This document shows, piece by piece, positions 52,701-61,700 of a stretch of DNA of 64,000 nucleotides. The stretch's first letter is position 1. Each line of letters starts with the position of its first letter. Below the pieces are notes generated by a model. The model saw only the letters and a program-made list of their open reading frames with translations. It did not search any database and was not told the DNA's origin. A program made the translations under genes and the position numbers. The stretch spans positions 11,737,758 through 11,801,757 of the forward strand of contig JARWKL010000009.1 of NCBI GenBank assembly GCA_029961685.1, in the 5' to 3' direction. The DNA comes from Aristolochia californica (lineage: Eukaryota; Streptophyta; Magnoliopsida; Piperales; Aristolochiaceae).

Positions 52701-55700
52701 TTATACCAAAGACTCTGAGCAACAGATATATCAAAATTTTGCAGCTTAGTTTCAATAAGGATTACAATGTTAGGTTTACAGTAAAAAATAGTTGCCTTGA
52801 TGACGTTGCGCTTGGAGCGCGACCTGATTCCCCTAACATTCCAAGAGAGAACTATCATGGTGGGGGGATGTTGAGAATATGCTCTTTCGAATAGCAGAAG
52901 AGGCCATGATAGTATCTGGAGAGAATTTGTCTGCATGGACCAGGATATGTTGTTTCATATTTTCGACCCACTCCCTATGAGAGATTACAGGGAACCTGTC
53001 CAGCCATTGGGTGAGTGGAGGGGAGGTCCTGAGCGAGGCAGGATTGTTCCGGGGTAAGGTCCTTTTCCTTACTTTTCTTCTTTCTTCTGGAGTGAGTGAA
53101 AAGGAGCGGGAGGGTGGTTTTCTGGATGTTCTGTGAGAGTAGATGAGGAGAAAGGGAGTGACGGAGGATCTATTGGAGGACTCCCCATCGGAGGCCACCA
53201 GAGGTTTGTTCGAAGTGGGATTCATTGAAGCCAAAGGGGGTTGGAAAAAGGATGGTGGGGTATGGACTGTGGTAGTGAGATGGTTGTTTGGAGGGGCGTT
53301 GTGCCATTTTATAAGCTTTGGATTTTCTGGGGAAGGGGTTGAGAGTTCTCGGGAGCTATCAAAAAGGCTATCATTATAGGGTTCATAGTTTAAGAGCGGC
53401 GGCTTAGAGTTGGCAAGGTGGTTGAAAAGACATAGGATTTGATGATGTGGTTTTCCGAAGATCTCAAGTTTAGAAGCATTTTTTAGGGGGACTGAAAAGA
53501 AGGTTATAGTAGATCTAGATCGAGAGGGATGGGTGGGGGATTTGATGGATTGGGGGCTGTCAGCGGGGTTGAGTTGATGTTGGCTTTTTTTGAGGATTTG
53601 ATTTTGGGGGTTGATAGGGATACGATTTTTGGTGAATGGGCCTGTTGTACTTGAAGGGAGAAATTTCGCTTTCCGAGGGAGGTGTGGTAAAAACAAAGGG
53701 GTTATGATCCCTCGAGATCAGGGGAGGAAGGGGTGAGTATCTGGTTTTTCTGGATTGGTGTCAACGAGGGGACAGGTGGGATGAGTTGTCGGGCGTTGGG
53801 CTCAAGGTAGGAAAGGGCAGAGAAAATCTCAAGGGAGGGGGGGGAGGATATTTTTCGGGGCTTGGGTAGGATTCGGCAGTAGGCCAGATGGCGGGCATAT
53901 GGATGATGTTCTGCACGAGGTAAAGGAAGGCGTGTCATGTTTAGTGAATGATTCGTTTATGTGAGGTGGAGTAATTTATGGGAGGGGGGGAGGATATTTT
54001 TCGGGGCTTGGGCAGGATTCGGTAGTAGGCCAAATGATGGGCATATGGATGATGTTCTGCACGAGGTAAAGGAAGGAATGTCAGGTTTAGTGAATGATTT
54101 GTTTATGTGAGGTGGAGTAATTTATGGGGGGGGGTTGCGGATCCTCAACCCTAATCCTTCTCCTCGATGTGCGGCTGACTACCATTTTCCAGCCTGGTTC
54201 CTTTGTTGGTTGTTGCGTTCTCAATTCCTCTTCTGGTGGACCATGTTGATGCTGCTGCAGCGCTGGTTCGATCTGAGCGCTTCCGGTGTCTGAGGCTTGT
54301 CCCACACGGAGAGGAGGGGCAGAGATGGGGACCGTTTGCAGGGGGGCTGATGTTTTCCCGTGGCGGGCCATCTTGTTAGAGACAAGGAACACTCAGCTTT
54401 CTATTACTTAAGTAAAAGAGGGGGCAAATGACAGAAATGCCCCTTAGTACATTAATCCATAATACACTAAGTGTAAAGTCGCAAACTAAATAAAAAAAGA
54501 CAAGACTTATAGGCTGACTTCCAATATTGTTGTCTGACAACCAGATGTAAATAGCATAAGGGTAGAATTATCAAAAAATAAAACCCTAATAATAGTTTCT
54601 AACACTCCCCCTCAAACTGGAGCGTAAATATCTAACAATCATGGCTTGGTCAAAGTATCATAACCTCACATTTTCTAAGGGGTTCAATAAATGTCTCTCC
54701 GTTGCTCAAAAGATTTTACGTAAGGAGTAATTATTTTCCTTTGCACTGACATTTCGAATAAAATGACAATCAACATCAATATGTTTGGTTCTCTCAAGGA
54801 ATACCAAATTAATGACAATAATATAACACCCCGATTATCACATTTCATGACCATAGGCTGGTTGGCTTAAATCCCCATCTCAACCAGAACTGATTTTACT
54901 TACAAGAGTTCACTTATTGTATGTGTCATTACCATATACTCAGCTTTTGCACTTGATCTAGCCACCACGCTTGTTTCTTAATCTTCCTACTAACTAAGTT
55001 ACTTCCTACATAACAACAATATCTGATTGTAGACATTCTGTCTGATTTTGATCCAACAGAGTCAACATCAGAAAATCCCATAACATCAACTCTGTCATGA
55101 GAAGTGTACCATTACCCTTTTCTATGAACTCCTTTTAGATACTTCAAAATTCTATGGACAAATTCTAAGTGTATCTTACATGGGGATTCCATGAACTGAA
55201 TAACTGCTACTACTGCAAAGGAGATGTCTATCCTTGTAACCATAGCATAAACTAACTTCCCAACCAGACGTCTATATTGTGGTTCATCCTTAAAGTTCAG
55301 GGCTCTTATCATCATGAAGACAAAGATTAACTTCCATAGAAGTTGTAAGAGGAGCACCCAATTATCAATAATCCTTTAAAATGTCCAACACATACTTCCT
55401 CTAAGATGGGACAATCCTTTCCGACTTTGAACTACTTCAAATCCAAGAATATATTTCAACTACCCCAAATCCGTTTGAAAGTGTCTGCCTAGATGCTCTT
55501 TGACCTCCTCAAACCCCGTACAATCACTCCTAGATGATATAATGTCATCCACATATACAACTAGAACTACAACACTAGACTATATCCGTAGCATGGAAAT
55601 GGGCATACAGGGTTTGGCCTGAGAAGGGTGTGTGTGTGTGTGTGTGTGTTGGGGGAGGGTGTAGAGGATTGGTTGTATGGTGGTGTTTTGAGGGGTTGTG

Positions 55701-58700
55701 GTAGGGGGAGATGCAGCGGAGAGAGGAGGTTTGTTTTTTGCAAGGGTTTGGAGAAGGTTGTTGCGGGAGGTGTTCCAGCCGAAGCTAGTGTTTGTTTTCT
55801 GGGGGAGGAAGATAACTCCCATGGGGATTGTTACACGTCGTTGAGTGATGAAGCACTCCAGCTCGCCTCGATGGTATTGTGTGTGCAGGTGGAAGACGAA
55901 GTCGCCTGTTTGCAAAGACCGCCCAAAGATCCGGTCCATCCTGTCGGAGAGGACTCTATCTGCCGCCTCAATAGGGAGGGAAATATAAGATTGTTTCCCT
56001 CTTGACCTAGAGAGTATGCGTATTGCATCTCCACTCTGTTCCCTCGCTCACCGCAGAGAAGTGACAGTGATTCCATGGCAGAACTCAAAACCTTGGGAGG
56101 GTGCCGACTGACCAATCCAAATACATCTTCTAGAGGAGCGGCTAACTACTGTTTGCCCTTCTGATTCGGGTTGGTTTGCTCATCTTCAAGTGAGGGCCGC
56201 ACGTGCTGAGCGTGTTGCCGTTGCTTGCAGCTGTGTTGTTCGTTGACTCTGTCCGCCGTCGCCCAGATTGTGTCCCACCTGAGGAGGTGAGGCATGGGAA
56301 GTAGCTGTGCTTCCTGGAGCAGAGGTGTGTCGGGCCCAATGTTGGCTAGTGGGGCACACTTCGCTCCGGGAATGTGCACTACATAAGGGGCGGTGATCTC
56401 TCTCTCACTCTCTCTCTCTCTCTCTCAAGTGCTCTCTCTCGGTCTCTCATTTTTAATTATGACTAGGACTTGCAAGAAAACTAGCTCTAAGGTACTTCCC
56501 TAGTTGATACGATTCTCACTCGAAGGAAAGATCAGCTAGCAAAGAAGAAAAAGCTGACGACATCAGGAATTTAGAAATTCCCACATATAACGTCTCCGAA
56601 TCCATCTTATAAAATAAAAAAAACAACATGTTTGATCACAAAGTCATATGCAACTCATCAATTTTGTGGCAAGCTAAGCATCTGTCTGGCAAGCTAGGCA
56701 CCAGTGATCTACAAGCACCAGCTTGAGGGGAAGTGTTGGAGTTTACTAGGGAAAAAGAGTTTGCACAGATTATCTTCAACAACTCTTTTTCCCATAGTCT
56801 CTGGCTTTCTGTTTAACAATTAGAATGTATTTTGAAGTACATAAGTAACAAATAAGAGAAACACACATCTGCAAATACTTTTATTTATGGAGGATAGCTA
56901 CATACGGCCAACCATACATGATCAATAAAAGCTTAATATGCAGTAAAATGAAACAAATATTAATGGCAGCAGTCTAATTGAATATTGAAGTTGTTCTTTA
57001 AAGCAATCAGCTAAAACTAACTTGTGGTAAATGATATACGTGTGATTGAGTATCAGCTCCATGGCCACATTGGAATTTTTCTAACATGAGGCCATAGGTC
57101 ATATATATTGAATTTTACAAAAGACAGTGTGGGAGAGATTAGGGTTTAAAGACCCCATGTACCCATTTATAACTTAAATAACATTCACATCCACATCTCT
57201 ACCACCTGAAAACTTAATTAGCTCAAAATAAGAACTTCTAACGTTCAAAAAATTATAATGGGGATTTAGGGATTGTAGAAGAGGTGTCTGTACTCAATAT
57301 CCAAAGTGTCAAATAAATATAAGTCATAAATCAAATAAAAATCAAATCATTGCATGAATACCTTGCTTTTAGTAATAACTTCTGTTGCATAATTATCAGA
57401 ACTTATCAAATAAGAGAACGAAGGCTTTGAGTCACTTCCACTTTCTCTATCATCTTGAACAAATAAATGACCAAGAATGTTCATGCATGCTTCTCGATGT
57501 GAAGGCAAGTTCATATCACCAATATGCAACTCCAATGCTAGAAGCTTCAATAACCAAGCTCTCTACAAATATCAAAGCTAAAAAGCAGTTACAAAAGAAG
57601 AAACACAAAAAGCATTCCAAAAGCATCCGTAATATCCGACAAATATTGAATATTCAACAATTTTTTTTATTTTTATTTTTTTTAGAAAAGTGAAGTTTTA
57701 TTCAAAAAACAATGAACAACAAGCTGGCTAGGGGGGAACACTCCCTTTAAAACAAGGGATTGGTGGGAAGTTCCCTACTAAGCAGGCGACTCAGCAACAG
57801 AATTTGCAATTTAGGAATGACATACAAGGCCAACTCCATCCCAAGCTGCAAATCATTGCGATTACTCTCTTTTTCAATGTTGTGCCCCAGTGATATATCT
57901 TTTTTTTTTAATGATGCTGAATTTTAGTATGAGAGCTCAAACGAGCAGATTAAGCGAGAGGAAGCCTTCCCAAACAATGAGAGATTGCTGGGAGGTTCTG
58001 AATTTTGCCAATTTATCAGCCAAAGAGTTGGCTGATCTAGGAACGAGGTTCCAATTACAATGAATGGATGACACAATGTCAGCAATACAATCAGTGATTG
58101 GCCAGGGGCGCCAAGGAGGGGAGCTTTCTTTTGAACACCAACTGATGACAGTCTTTGAAATTACCTTTGATAATCAGTTTGCCATGGAGCCAATCTTTAA
58201 AGATTTGGAGGCTGAATAGAAGAGCACTCACTTCAATAGTATTTGAATCGGCAATACCCACCAGCCCTGCATAGGATAGAATAGGGTCTCCACTGTTGTC
58301 TTTGAAAACACCACCTACTCCAACCGGCCAAGGACTGCCTAAAGCACTATCATCAAAATTGAGTTTGATGCAGTCTTAAGGGGGAGGATCCCAGGTGGCC
58401 ATAACCGGATTCCTACAGGGGCCCGCCATGTGTGCTATCAAACCTCAATTTTCTCTAAGGGAGACGCCTGATAGAGAAGCAAACTACTAGCCAGCTCGAG
58501 ATAAGGCCCACTGCCTGAGAAGCTATATTATCCGGGTTGCTATCCTTGGAGTTGAATCTCCGATTGTTTCGCTCTAGCCATATACACCATGGGACATGCG
58601 CAAGGCATGCCAAGAGAATTCTCTTGCTCAACTGAGGAAGGCGTATCCCCCTAACCATCTCAAAGGTGCCAAAAAGGTCCTGATGTAGCCCCATTTGGAG

Positions 58701-61700
58701 ACCAATCTTCTGAAATATCTTCATCCAAACTTGCCATGAAAAGTCGCAATGTAAGAGAACATGCTGGATTGTCTTGTCGCACACACCACAAAGGGGACAA
58801 GTGCGATCGAGGGTTGTGTAACCTCTTTTAGGCCGTCCACACGAAGAATTTGATTTTATTAGGCACTGAGAGCTTCCATGCCAAGTTTGTCTTGTGCTCA
58901 TGCATGATGTAATCTTGTTTTCTAATGTGAGAGAAGGCGGATGCAACTGTGAATCGGCCATTAATGTTGGGCTTCCATGTCGGTTTATGAACTGCATGCT
59001 CACGAATAGTAGTGCTGCTGAGTCTGGAGAGGAGAGCAAAAAGTTGTAGTTTCCTTATCCTTTAATCCCTGACAAAACGTAAGACTCTATGAGTGATCTC
59101 TCCATGAATCAGCGACTGAACAAGAGAGGTCCCTCACCACCCAAGAGAGTCCCAGGAAATCCTCAAAGAGGGGGAGGGGGCCGCACCATTCATTCGACCA
59201 AAAGAGGAGCGTCCTTCCATTGCTTGTGTGAAAGGAAGTTGTATCTTTGAATATTGGGAGTAACTTTTGAATTGATTTCCATATCGGGGATAGGAGCCGA
59301 GTAGCACCATCTTCCCTCCACCAGACACCCGAAGGTTGAAGATAGAACCTGACCATATCACCCCATAGGTTGTTATGCTTGATGTTGAAGTTCCAGATCC
59401 ATTTGAGTAAAAGGGCATTGCTTATCTTCTTCGTAGGCCGAATGCCTAAACCACCGCGATTTCGGGGCATGCAAATATCCTTTCAACTCACCAAATGATA
59501 TCCGAAGGTGTCCTCTGATCCCCTCCAGAGAAAACGTCGACGGATGGCATCAATCATGTTGCAAACGGAGGCCGGATAGTGCGTGAATGAAAATAAATAG
59601 TTTGGCGGTCCTGCCAAACTAGACTTGAGGAGAGTGAGACGCCCAGCAGTAGATAAAAGCTTGCCCCTCCAAGTATCTAGTCTTTTCTCAAATTTCTCAA
59701 TGAGGGGGGACCAAAGCGTCGCCGACGACCGAGAGTCAAAGAATGGTAGTCCAAGATATGTAGCTGGAAAATTTCCCACTGAGCACCCCAAATAGTCAGC
59801 CATACCCTGAAGCACAGGTGAGTCAATATGATAGCCTAGGAGGATGGTGTTTTTTCCAGTTAATGTTCTGACTAGATGCCAGTTCAAATAGTCCCAATAC
59901 AGCACACAGTTTTCGGATCTGATCCATAGTACCAGCCCCAAAGCAAATTGTATCGTCTGCATAGTGAAGGATCGGCACATCAAAGGTTGCTTTTTAGCCG
60001 AATAGATCAAAGATGATAGGTATTCCGCTACCACATTGAAGAGCAAAGGGGAATGGAGGTCTCCCTGCCTGATTCCCCTGGATTCCTTAAAATAACCGCA
60101 AGCCGTTCCGTTGAGAAGAACGGAGTAGTTTACAGAGGAGATGCAACATTGAATCCAGAAGCGCCATTTTTTCCCAAACCCCATCTTCCCCAAGGGAGTG
60201 TCCAAAAGCTTCCAATTAACTCTATCAAAGGCTTTCTCAAAATCACGCTTTAGGATGAATCTAGGAAGCTTTAAGGACTTAAAATGGTGGCTGAGCTCAT
60301 GACATGCCATGGCCGAGTCTAAAATATTTCTTCTCTTGATAAAAGCATGCTGGCCATGATGGATGACAATAGGGAGAACCGCCATGAGGCGATTGGCAAG
60401 GAGGCGTGCAAGCACCTTGTAAGCATTGTTGGTGAGGCTGATCGGCCGAAAGTCAGAATGAAGTTTTGCCCCTTCTTTTTTAGGAATGAGGGCAATAAAC
60501 GAAGCTTTGATGCTCCTATATTTGATGCCATGTTGATCGAACGAGTGGACCATGCAGCCAATATCGTGTCTGATGAAGGACCAGCATCAGCGATCGAATT
60601 CCCATTGAAACCATCCGGGCCCGGAGCACTATCCAAAGAAAGACCCAATGCTGCTTTTTCAATTTCCTTACTGAAGAAAGGGAACTCTATGAGACTAGTT
60701 GCGGCCGAAGAAATAGCCTGGAGATGAACCCTTTCGAAGAAAGGGAGAACTAGCTGGCCATCTGAGTATAACTCTGCAAAAAAGTTCACCAGTGAGTCTG
60801 AAATAAAGGATTGATCCGAGGTACTCTCACCATTGACGCTGAGCGCGGTGATGCGGTTGGCTCTTCTCCAAGTAGAAGATACTGCATGGAAGAATTTCGT
60901 ATTGGCATCCCCCTCAACGAGCCATTTACATCTTGCACGCTGCTTCTAGTGCACGAGCTCACTATAAGCGAAGGATTGTATTTGCCCTTGGAAGGCGTAT
61001 ATAAGTTACTTTTGAGGAAGAGAGGCTTCTAGATTCCTCTTCAGAGTCAAGAGTGGAAATCTAAGAAAGGACGACGGCTCTCTCGGCTGAGGAAGAGGTC
61101 TTTCTCGCAGAGGCCCATGATCGCAACAACGGCTTTAGCATCTTGAGCTTGGCTAGGAAATTCCACCCGGTCGGGCCCGTCACGACCATCCTCTCCCAGA
61201 AGGACTGGATAGAGGACAAAGGGATCCGCCATCCAAGCATTGTTAAACATGAAGAGTAGAGGGGTGGGGGGGGGGGGGGGGGGGGGGGGGCGGGGGGGGG
61301 TGGAGCTTAGGGTTTGGAAGCCAGTCGTTGTTGACTAAGAAGCAGTCAAGCTTGGAGAGAACGGGGGGTTGTCTGCCATTTGACCAAGTGAAGGTCTTCC
61401 CAGATAGGATAACCTCATCAAGATCCCAGCTACCAATAAAGTCAGCAAATAGCGTCATGGAGGTAGTGATTCTCTGTAAGGACAGCTGCAAATAGCCCCA
61501 GTGATATATCTGAGGAAGCATTGCAGTAATGACATGATGGCGACTCAAAAATTGTTATCAACTAGTGTGTGAAGTCCGTTAATCCTCCTTGGTGGCACTG
61601 GGATCTGTTTTTTTATATTTTTAATTTAATTTCTCAATTAAACTGTAACTGGAAATACATTCCTAGATCAGCTAATCATTTAGCAGACACTCTGGCTAAA

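Noticed and set aside
61243..61320. Poly-proline protein end
   Set aside because: It is the translation of a G/C homopolymer inside a LINE endonuclease remnant.
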